This document shows positions 33,801-45,800 of a stretch of 64,000 nucleotides of DNA, piece by piece (the first letter of the stretch is position 1; each line of letters starts with the position of its first letter). Origin of the DNA: Hydractinia symbiolongicarpus (Eukaryota > Cnidaria > Hydrozoa > Anthoathecata > Hydractiniidae); assembly GCF_029227915.1 (NCBI RefSeq), contig NC_079882.1:16070501-16134500 (forward strand). Direction: 5' to 3'. The position numbers and the translations under genes are program-made. Below the pieces are notes generated by a model, which saw only the letters and a program-made list of their open reading frames with translations, did not search any database and was not told the DNA's origin.

Positions 33801-36800
33801 TTGACTTTTACAGCTTTTAACTAGCAGTTTCACATAATCGAAGTTAACACAGTTATAAAGAGGGTATTGGTAGTGGTAGTGTGATAAAAAAAGTTAAAAC
33901 ATTGCAGATTTTAGGAGCGTATTCTTTTGGTATATGCTAGCTAGCAAATACCAAAACCTAAAACCTAGCCACGTTTATAGCATGATGTTAATACATATTT
34001 ATAAATTTAGAACTAAAACTTAATGTACAGTTTACTAACGCTAAGTGGCAATTTATAATACACTAATCAGTTCAAAAAAAAAATTAGCATAACTAACAGG
34101 CAAACCAACAAGTAACTAGCTAGGCTAAAACCCTAAAAGTGAATTTCATTTTGAGCTCTCCTTTCCCCTAAAATCAATGTTAAATATCGAGAATGCTTGG
34201 CTGATGCTAACAAAAGTCCTTCAGAAAACTGGAGTACTAGTGAAGTAGAGTTAAGTAACATTGACTCTAGGGAAAAGGGACGGAACAGTAAAGAAATTTC
34301 AACATCAAATTTTTTCCAGGGTTGTAGCTATAGCTTATTTGCATGAGTAATCAACACAGCGTTTTGAACATTTGTTGTGCACAATGATATTCAAAATCAA
34401 CATTTTTAAACTATTGGCTGTTGTGATTATGTAACTGTCACTACTCCGTCTGTCACTTCTCTCTTTCTTACCGATTGTCAATAATCGTACATTTGTATAA
34501 AGCATTGTGATGGTTAACCTAATACTTACAATTTGTAAGTAATATGAATTGATAGAGCATATAGCTTATCATAAATCTGCATATATAGAAAGATAAACTC
34601 TTTTCTTAAATGGCACCTTATTTTTTAGATTCTTATCTAAAAAAGGAAAATAAAATGAAAAATACCTTTTTCCTATAAGGACGTTTGAATTTCAACTGTA
34701 AACGTGCTTAATTTTCTCAGTATCTCAGTCTCAATGTTCTTAAAAGCAGGTACTTATGTATCTTGTATTCTTTCTTACATGAAATCTTGAAAATTAATCT
34801 TGCAGAATTGTTCATTCACAGAAAATAACCTCCATGGAACTGTTCGAGTAACCTTTTGTGTATTTTTTCGAGGAAAAATTTTTAAATTGCTTTGTGAAGT
34901 GATCCTTCCTAAAAAAAATTGTTTTTGACTGAGCAAAATCACTGCAAGATTTAGTTTGCCTGAAAAAATACCAAAATGCTAATTTTCAAAAAAAAAAAAT
35001 TTAGGAATTAGGATATCATCCCTTCTGTTAACCTTGTGTTTTGGGATTTTAAATATTTTTTTAACCAAAAACAATCTACGATAAGACTTAAAATGCAAGG
35101 AGAGTTTAAAGTCCAACTTTCCGAAAACATTGGGCTGTTTTAATGTTTTGTGTATTATTCTTGGTGTTAAATGAGCTGGGTATTAGCTTGCTTTGAATAT
35201 CATGATATAAGTAGCTAGATGGGCGACTTACATGTTCTAAACAAACATGAAATTTCAAGCTGGTTACTAACATTGCTGATGTTGCTGGTACATATTCTGT
35301 GTCTGCAGTTAATAGGTCTACCATATTATTCAAACAACATCTGTAAAAATAACATTAGCCAGGCTTACAGACAGTGCTTTCAAAATAATAGTTGGCCCTA
35401 ACCTTGAGATTAGTTTTGGAAGTATTTAAAACCTACATTTTACTCATTTGTGATTTCAAAATTCGAATACTAATTTGGTTTGGTGTTGTTTAATAATTTC
35501 ACTGTTTTGGCTCTCAGATAACTATAGACTCAGACAACTAGAACCAGTTGATGTCATAATTAGTAAAACGCAAGGGCCTTTAACTCACATACCAATAAAG
35601 ACTATTTGGAAATTTTATTATGCTTTTATCACCAAGTTGTGCTTTTAAAAAACATACAAGTTTATAGAATTATTTAAAAATTATTCCAGTCTCAAAATGT
35701 AGAATTCTTTAAAATGGTCAAGGGTTGGATGAAAAGCACATAATCTAAACATGATTCTAATAAAATGTCATACCTGTCACTGTACAGCCAAGCTAAAAAT
35801 TCTTTCGCCATCCAATAGTCAGTTGGACCAGCATCGCCATCAGACCATATATATTCGGGTTTATAACGTGTTACATAGTCATGCATCTGTGGAAGAGCAA
35901 CGTTCTGAATAAAAAAGAGAAGAATAGATACACAATAACCTTGTGGGCACAGAGAAATTGAGAAGTAACTATCAGAAAGGGTATTGCTGTCTAATCAGTT
36001 CACTACTAAACATTTCCCTTGCAAATTAACAGAAACACCTGGTAAACATGTGTCATACCTTAACATATTCTTGTGTTGTAAAGTTGTTTGACTTATCAAA
36101 CAAATAAAGTGGATGGAACCATTCAAATAACGAGTAGTACATACCAAAATGTACATTAGTGCGCGTACGGATTGCATGAGCGAGTTCACCTTAAAGATAG
36201 TATAGTATTAAGAAACAAAATGTCAAGAATTCTTTAGGAAATACTATTTTATCTAAAGAAACTACCAAAGACGTCAATTTTGATTTGAATGTAGTTTTAC
36301 CAATGAGGTCTCTATGTGGCCCAATATCGACAGCATTCCAATTCCAACTGACATTAGATTTCCATAACGTAAATCCCTCATGGTGCTTGCTTGTTATAAC
36401 GTAATACCTTAAATAAATACACATTAAAAAAAACACACATTTAATCTCATCTACATTTTTTTTTTAAATATTATCACAGAATGCTTTGTGACTTTACAAG
36501 AGTAGTTATATTGCATTTTAAAATTATTACAGTACCTTGCGCCAGACTCCTTTATAAGATCAGCCCATTCACTGGCATTAAAAAACTCGGCTCTCCATTG
36601 TGGTGCGAAATCAGGATAGCGAAAGTCAGGAGGATAGTTGTTTCTCATAAATTTCACAGCATGACTTTCATTTTGCACTAAATAAAAGAAAAGTAAGTAA
36701 GTAAGTAAGTAAGCAAACACGTGCTCCCTTTTCTGGAAAATTTGGCTCCCTAATTTGGAATGGTGCTCCCTAAATTGGAAAATATTGCTCCCTATTTTTG

Positions 36801-39800
36801 AATGCTCCCTGAGTGCTCCCTTTTTTGGATTGTTGCTCCCTTTATTGGATTTCCTGCTCCCTTTTTTTGATTTGTCGTGTGCCATATATTTAGAAAGTTT
36901 CAACAATGGTGGAGTCGAGCTGACTGCGTTGTTGATTTGTTGTTGCGTTGTTGAACAATGCCTGGTTTGATGAGAGAAAGGTTACTTTACTGTTCATGTT
37001 TTGTGTATTAGTTTTGATATTCATAGGTTTATATTCATATTTGTATGTTTTCTACGTAAAGCAACTTGTGGCAGATTTTGCTATAGCTAGGCTAACTACT
37101 GAAATCTTAAAGCAAATATTTTTTGAGCTATAAGCTAGCTAGCTAGCTTCTTCTCCAGCTAAAGCACTAGGCCTTTTGGAGCTAGTTTAGCTGATAAGGT
37201 ATGGATAGATATGCCCTCAGAACTTTTCTTTTAACATATTTTCTCACTTGAAAGTTATACATACAGCTTAAGCCCTCGATCATATAGCTATATTAGTTAA
37301 GGGCCAAAGATTAAACTTTAAACTAGAGGTCAAACATTTAAAACTTTGCACAAGCTTTTTATTAGATGGATACACATCACTGTTCACATATATAGTATAT
37401 ATATAGCAGGATTTAGTAAGGATATGCTAGGTAAGCTAGCTATCTAGAGAAATTGTAGCTAGCAGTTTTTACATACACACAACATTCATAAAATTATTTG
37501 TTATACCGATTGTTATACCGATTTTGGGGAAAAATAAAGGAATGAAAACTGTGTTACTTCTTGTAATGATGAATAGGGAAAAATGGGGTGGTAACAGTTT
37601 GAGATCTTGTACGTTCACTTTACAATATTGCATGTTTAATAGAAACAAGTTAAGTTTCTTGTACAAATATTCATAAAGAATATTTATTATTTGGCTTTTG
37701 CGAATATAGTCAATCTTTCAACATACTTTTGAACAATATATTTTTTGAGAAAAAATAAATTAAATCTAGACGCCGAATATTTTTGTTAAGAAAATTAATT
37801 CAAACTGATCAAGTCATATAATTCATTTCTTTCAGAAAATTGAAACAAAGGGTATATTTACACATTAGTTTTATTTTTCCCTAATTCTAATAGAAGAATA
37901 GAAAAAATATATTCTTCTACGATATTCTTATATATATGTAAATACACCTTTATATTTTTTATATTATTAAAAGGTGAAGGGGAGCAGACATTTTTAAGTG
38001 CATAAACTTTCTTTCTGTTAAAATTTGTTTTGGTAACTTCGGCATATTTATTGAACAAAAAAGTGTTTATAAATGGGCTGTTGATTGCTTTTTGGGCACA
38101 TATTTAAACAAAGAAAACATAAAATGATTGGAACATATAAAACAAAATATACACTGGCTGACACTGAATGCCGACTGTTTGTTCAATAAATTTTTTTACA
38201 GGTTAATGAATAAGGCAAATCTATAGAGACTGTTGTACTTGGTGAGTTTTTTTCTAATCAAATATTGTGAAGCTACTGCTTGTGAAGAGCTTGTGAAAAG
38301 CTTCACAGCTGTGTAGCTTTTCTTAACTGAAAGTACAACAACTTTATGAAGTTGTTTAAAAGAAATTAAGCAACAAGACGGTGCAATATATATAACGCAA
38401 AAAAAACTTTGAACATTGGAGCTTCAACAAGGAATGTTTTGTCTGCTATTGACATAAGTTCTTTACTTGCTTTCAGCTTTTTTCTCTTTATGGGTCAAGT
38501 TAATGACTGAGATTACCACTACTTTATTATAATGCCTAAAGTAACTTATTGAAAAAAAATTATTCATTTTACTTAGACATTTATATAATAAAATATAATA
38601 AAATTATATAATTTCAGTAAGTTATAAGTTCAAATTATATAATAAAATTATATAATTTGAACAAAGAGTTTTTTACAAATTGATTTAAAGGCCTATTTGT
38701 CGACCAAGCCATTATATACTTGATGAAGTTTATTAAATTGGACCCCATTATCTGATTTGGCAAATGTCTTGCATACTATACCACGTGTGAATATGATTAA
38801 TCAAAGAGTATCAGAGACATCCCAAATTTTAAACAATAAAGTCTCACAAAATCTTAAAAATTATTCTTCAAAAAATTTATTATACGGAGCAAAAACAAGA
38901 TATCAAATGTATTGTATTGTATATACACACAGTATACTCCCGTTAACTTGAACCTCCAGGGGACCAGGAAAATTAAGCGAAGCTCCCGTTAAGTCGAACT
39001 TTAGGAAAAATAAGATAATAGTTCGAGTTAAGGCGATTTTTCTTTTTTAAAAAAAACTACTAAAGTATCCAATGTTTTACTTCTTGCGTAGTGACCTATA
39101 TTTAAAGTGTCATGTAAAGATCATTGGAAAAAGATGTAATCTTGGCGATGGGGAAGGTTTGAAAGTTCCCTGCACACTACATATATCCGGACAAGTGAAG
39201 TTTATATCTATTTAAAAAATGAATTAATTAGAATTAAAGAAATTTAATTTTTATCAAACAAATTGTTTTTCCTCTTGCCTTTAAAGTTCGAGTTTATCCG
39301 AAGGAATTGTCTGAAGGGGGGCTCGAAAATGGTTCGAGATAGCGAATGTTCAAGTTAACAGAGGTTCGAGTTAACAAGTGATTTTTATAAGAAAGTAATA
39401 GGGAATGTTCAAGGGAGCGGCAAAATATAGTTCCAGATAATAAAAGTTCGAGTTACCAGGAGTTTACTGTATAATGTTTACTCCATGAAAAAAATTACTG
39501 CAAAATTTTAAAACTTTTTGCCTCCAACTGAAGTTTGATGCATGTGTCTAATATTAGTAGTGCAAAACCATCTAACAAGTTCTGTGGCCAGAAAGCTATG
39601 TATACAAATACAGTTTAACATCATAGGGAAAAAAGGTTGAACAGAAATAAAATGAAAGAGTTTTAAAGGGACATATAATTTGTGGCTCTAATTATGTTAT
39701 TAACAGGAAATGCTAATTAACTTCTCCCATACAAAATTAATGAAAATTTAAATTATAACTGAAAAATTTGTATTTATATGGTTATGTTGTTCTCAAGGTG

Positions 39801-42800
39801 TATAGGTCCTCAAATACCAACAAATATTGTTAGTAAACTGAATAAAAATACAAAGTTGAATAATTTACTTAATTATTTATATTGTAAACATGTTTCTTGA
39901 ATATAATTTTTATATCTACTGCAAAAAAATATCAGAATACAAATATCATAGTTTAGAAATGTATGATAATGCATTTTTGTTGTTCTGGGTCAAATTGAAA
40001 AAAATCAAAAACAGCAGGCAACTTTCAAATAAATTAAAAATGTGACTCCTGTATTAACAGACGGAAACAAATAATAAGATTATAGCTATAGTTCAGGTAA
40101 ATAATGCAACAATACAAGTTTTTTTATGAGAAACTAGTTTAAAACATTGAGGTTGAAATTTTATGAAAGATTAAGAGAATAAGAACGTATGTTTTATAGA
40201 TTAAGAACAAAATAAGATGGATCTAGGGTTGAATATTCTTAGGTTTCAAACTGAAAATGTTAAAAGCATTTGACCCCTTAGTACCCCTTACTCAGTCGCG
40301 GTAGATGTTTGCTGTAAATGTGGCAAAGTTGAATAAGTTGTTCTACACGCATCACGTACATCTTCTTATGGATAGTTGCAATGCGTGTGATTTTTATAGT
40401 CTTCTGTATCTTTGTGCTTTTCATTGCTTTACATTTGTCTTTAAAGTATAAGATGAATAGTGCTCTGTATTCTGTTGAGAGATGTTGGAATGTGAAAGTA
40501 ACTTGTCAATGACATTTACTCAGAGCACAGATATTGTACGATTGTTTTATTGTCGATAGTTTATATCTTTTCGATAGGGTAGAAAATATTAAAAATTATT
40601 ACAGATAGATCTGTACATAGAAGGGGTACTTTATTTATTTATTTATTTATTTATTTATTTGCTTCATTGTAGATTATTTCATGCGTGGTTGTCCCTGTTA
40701 AACTACGTGAAGCCTTAATTCCAATTCCAGTACAGTACGATGATTTAACTTTTGTATACAAATTGTGTTATCAAATTCCAGGTAAATTCTGCAATTTCAA
40801 TTGACGTTACCTAACAATAAAATCGTAAATAGTATGTTATATTCATATAAATATTTTTAGATGCTAGACTGGACGCTATATATGGAATTGGATCATTCAG
40901 CAAACACTGAGCCTTGTTCTATTGTTAAATAGTGTTAACATAACTATTCCCAATAGCATAATTGCAAATGTTATCAACTCTATCAATGTGACACGAAGAG
41001 TCATTGTTTAATATTTTTTTAAACAAAAGTTTTGTGTGGAAACTAAATAAACTAGCGAGAAGGCATTGTTGGTTGCGCGGGTTAAATAAAGCTTTTAAGC
41101 GATAGAAATTATTATATTTTAACAAAGATTGAAACTTTAATTTCGATAGAAAGTTTAAGAACGAAAAACGGCAATAGAAATGTTTTTTAGATCGCCTTTT
41201 CAAAATTTAGGAAAGAAAAGCGGTGATATAAATGTTTTTTTAGATCGCATTTTAAAAGTTTAAAAAGGAAAAACAGCAATAGAAATGTTTTTTAGATCGC
41301 ATTTAAAAAGTTTAAAAACGAAAAACGGCGATAGAAATGTTTTTTTAGATCGCATTTTAAAAGTTTAAAAACGAAAAGCGGCGATAGAAATGTTTTTTTA
41401 GATCGCATTTTAAAAGTTTAAAAACGAAAAGCGGCGATAGAAAAGCTTCGTTTATCACATTTTAAAAGTTTAATAATGAAGAGCGGCGATAGAAATGATT
41501 TTTTAGAAAGTTAAAGAACGAAGAACGGCGGTAGAAAAGCTTCGTTAGATAGTGTTTTAAGTATTTAAAATGTTATCAACTCTATCAATGTGACACGGCG
41601 TGCCATTGTTTGATAGTTTTATAAAATAAAAGATTTGCGCGAAAACTAAATAGATAGCAAGATGCATTGTTTAAATCTTTTAAGAGATAGAGCTGTTGCA
41701 CGCTCGAAAAAACAAAGACAATGTTTTTAACAATAAAATGTAGTGTGATACTATAAAACGTCAAAAGTTATATTTTTAAATTTTTTCTTTCTTCGGTATT
41801 AAAATTTAATTTGTTTTCGAAATCTTATTGCGAAGGGAAAAGTCCCGAACGTAGGGTTTTTCCGTTTGCGTTGCTAAACGTTGCTTTTTATAAAAAGAAC
41901 TATTAAAAGTTTCACATGTTAAAAAATACGTTTCGACGATAAAGAAATATTACTAAAAGTTTTAAAAGTAGCATTAGTTTTTTTTAAAATATTTAGATCA
42001 TTGGATTTGTTGTTTTTTAAAAAAGCTTGTGTTTTTTAATATATCGAGATTAAAATCGCGTTACTATAATTAGTTTCGTTGTTAAAAAAAATAAAAATTC
42101 AATGGCCTTCGGGTTTAATTTTTTCTCGCACAGAGTATTGTTTTTAAACGTTTCTGGCTATGCTTTTGTTTTTAATACGAAGCAATTATTTTCGCGCAAT
42201 TTGAAGGGAACTCGCTATCCTAATGTTTTTTTGAATGAAAGCAATTATTTTTGCAAGTTGAGTGCACGCGTACGCTTACATCTGGACTGTACTGTATCTG
42301 TGGTTTTGCATTGCCACTCTTTTATTCTAGAGATTGCTATCAGAATTCTCAGGGTGCTTTTCAAGGCAGTAGGCAAGTCAACTTGTAAAATTTTTGGACC
42401 AGTTTTCTTCTCGGTAATTACCCATGTAGTAGAGATTGTCTTTTGTCCTGAATTTCTCACTTCTTCAAAAACCTCAAAATCCAGTTCTTAATCTCTCGTT
42501 CCTTGGCAGTGATAACATCTTTGTCACAATGGCGTTGTTGTGGCACTAAGACAATGTTTACTTCCTCAGTTCTTCCCCTTTCTACCTTTTCCCATTTATC
42601 AATACTCTGAAAATCTATACAAATGGGATCTTCTTTATCTGGGTGTTTCACATTGTACCAGGAAGAATACATTTGCTTTGCCAGCTTTATCGTTGCCTCT
42701 CTCCAAATGTTGTCACCTGGTTGCTTGTAGCGAATTTCATCATTTTTCTTTGGCATACCCCTAACGTTGTCAGTCATGTTTTGGTCCAAGGTGGCATCAT

Positions 42801-45800
42801 CAAGTTGTATACTCCATCGTGTATAGCAGCATCAGCATGCTGTCTTTGATTAGTGCTTTTTTCGTCTAAAGATTCACAAATGCAATTCGCTTCACCTGAG
42901 GTAACTTTTATTTCAGGGCCAGGATCTGATTCTTTTGGCTCTTGAAATTCATGCCCAACGTTAACCAATCTGTTAGTTGATACCCTAACATAAACATTTC
43001 CATGTCACACAAAGACAATTTTTCCATCTTGACCTATTACAGTGCCAGGTCCTTTCTATTTGTTGCATTAGTCTCTCTTGTAAAAGACTTTACAACCTCT
43101 GTCAAATTGAGTACAATTTACCTTAATTTTATGTTTTAAGGCACGTCTGATTTTTGATGATGACATAGCTTCTATGTATGCTCTTCTAGCAGCATGCAAG
43201 GTGTTGATATGCTTTGCAAACACTTGGTTCATTGTTGTACCTTCAAGAGCTGGTGGCAAATCTCTCATCCTGTTGGGAAGATTAGGATTTTGTCCAAATA
43301 CAAATTGATAGGAAGAAAATCTGTTCCACATTTGCAGGCAGTTCTTTGCATTTATTGCCCATACTAGAGCAGTTTCCAAAGACACTGTTGAATTGTCTGA
43401 CAGTATCTTTTCCAGACATCTACCATTTTGCCACGGGCTTTCAGCAGCTGTGTTAAGGACTTGAATGTTTAAGTTTCCACACATATTTCTATAATCTTCA
43501 TTGGCAAATTCGCCACCATTATCTGCCAAGAACTTTTGTGGCGCTCCAAATCCAGAACCAATCCACATTTGCATAACATTATCTATGATAGTGGATGGTT
43601 TTTTAATCTTTGATGATTCTTGCAGTGGTAAATCGGCTGAAGAGATCAAGCAAATATAGAATGTTTACGTCCTTGTTCCACTTTTTTAAATCCATAGCTA
43701 CAGTCTCATTAAATTGATTTGCCAAAAGTAAACAAACTGCTGGTCGTGGTGGTGTTTTACAGAATCTTTGACATATCTCACAACAGGCATAGACTTCATC
43801 TAATATAGACTGATAATCATCATCCCAAACATTCGCATCACTCAGTTAGGTTTTCAGTTTACCTTGTGAAGGGTGGGCAAATTGCTTGTGTAGTTTGACC
43901 TTTTTTTTTTCTCTGTTCTGGATACATCAGCTTGCAAGGTATAAGGGGTCGTCTACAAATTTCGTATGATATTTTATACGAATATATACGAATTTAATTG
44001 CTTTTAATTCGTATAAAAATCGTATACAATTCGTATAGTGTTAAATAGTTATACGATTTTTAAAAAATCTAATACGAATTTTATACGATTTTCATACGAA
44101 TTGTCATACGAATTATATTCTCTTTTATACGATTTTTCATACGAATTATATTTCGTTTTTAAACTTTTAACATGCGATCTAAAAAAACATTTCTATCGCC
44201 GTTTTTCGTTTTTAAACTTTTTAAAATGCGATCTAAAAAAACATTTCTATCGCCGTTTTTCGTTTTTCAACTTTTAAAAATGCGATCTAAAAAAACATTT
44301 CTATCGCCGTTTTTCGTTTTTCAACTTTTAAAAATGCGATCTATAAAAACATTTCTATCGCCGTTTTTCGTTTTTCAACTTTTAACATGCGACCAAAAAA
44401 AACATTTTTATCGCCGTTTTTCGTTTTTAAACTTTTAAAAATGCGATCTAAAAAAACATTTCTATCGCCGTTTTTCTTTTTTCAACTTTTAAAAATGCGA
44501 TCTAAAAAAACATTTCTATCGCCGTTTTTCGTTTTTTAACTTTTGAAAATGCGATCTAAAAAAAACATTTCTATCGCCGTTTTTCGTTTTTAAACTTTTT
44601 AAAATGCGATCTATAAAAACATTTCTATCGCCGTTTTTCGTTTTTCAACTTTTAACATGCGATCTAAAAAAACATTTCTATCGCCGTTTTTCGTTTTTAA
44701 ACTTTTAAAATGCGATCTAAAAAATATTTTATTTTGAAACTCATATACGAATTTAATACAATGTCAAACGATTTTCTTTTTTTTAAAACCATACGCATCT
44801 AATTAAAATCTCATACAAATTTTTTGTTAAACTCGTACGAATTTAACTCATACGAATTTAATTTAAAACTTATATGAATTTAATTTAAAACTCATACGAA
44901 TTTTTTTAAACTCATACGAATTTAATTCAAAACTCATACGAATTTAATTTAAAACTCATACGAATTTAATTTAAAACTCATACGAATTTAATTAAAAACT
45001 CATACGAATTTTATACGAATTTAGAAAAATTTCATACGAATTTAATTACTGTATGGCAAAAGAAAATTCGTATAGCATATACGAATTTTTTTGATACGAA
45101 TTGCTACGAATTTTGTAGATGACCCCTAAAGGCAATCAGAAATTGGTATTTCTTCCTTGTCAAGGGGAATGCAATAATGTCCTGATGAGGTACTATCAAG
45201 GTCTACTGTTTTGCCCCAAATTTCAGCTTGGTCGTTTTTAAGGTCTAATTTGATTTTGGCATTCTTCATTGCATTTTTGCTCAAAAATAATGGGATTTCA
45301 CTATCAATCATATCCGTTTTGATGAAAATGCCTTTTCCAGCAATCTTGCATGGGAAGGTTACACTGGATTTCTTTGTTTCTCCTCCACCAAATTTAAAGA
45401 CTGTTGAACTATCACAGTGCTGGACTAGTTTAGATTCTTTAGTATCTAACGTTTCTAGGTAACAGTCCATCCAATGCCTGCCTGCAACTGTAGATGTGCA
45501 GCCTGAATCAAGAACTGCCGAATTTCTTGTTTCACTAGTCATTAAACACAACTCGATTTCATTTGATCCACAAAATAATGTGATATGCTCCCCAGAGTTC
45601 ATGGACCGTCTGTGAGGACAATCTCTCATAAAATGCAAAATAGACTCACAAATTTTGCATTTCGTAGGTTTACCATTGAAACCCAATGGGTTTGTTTTGG
45701 TGTCAGTGTTTCTAGATTGAAAATGTTCATTTTCAGCATGCCTAAAAATTCTCTGTGGTCTGCTAAAACTGTTATGTTGATATTTATTTGGACGATTGTA

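Larger units (their letters stand above)
43945..45126. mobile_element. MITE with TAA target duplication and internal repeat arrays
   Basis: Ends GGGGTCGTCTACAAAT and, complementary on the right, GGGGTCATCTACAAAAT, flanked by TAA on both sides (43942-43944 and 45127-45129). A 3-bp TAA/TWA duplication is PIF/Harbinger-like. The interior consists of TATACGAAT words near both ends and a central array of 54-bp units. It splits the Copia-like coding region between protease and integrase. No transposase. Confidence 0.65.

Noticed and set aside
36451-36906. 151-codon minus-strand ORF across fucosidase exon 2
   Set aside because: Only 36677-36536 is exon. The rest reads through the GCTCCCT tandem repeat and the splice sites.
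42102-42491. 129-codon plus-strand ORF
   Set aside because: Overlaps the Copia-like reverse transcriptase fragment on the other strand, which has recognisable motifs.
44172-44438. ORF with a repeating [14 protein letters not shown] unit
   Set aside because: A consequence of a 54-bp satellite unit divisible by three; units outside the ORF drift in length and break the frame.
41140-44735. CRISPR-like array
   Set aside because: Units are contiguous tandem repeats with no unique spacers, in a eukaryotic intron.
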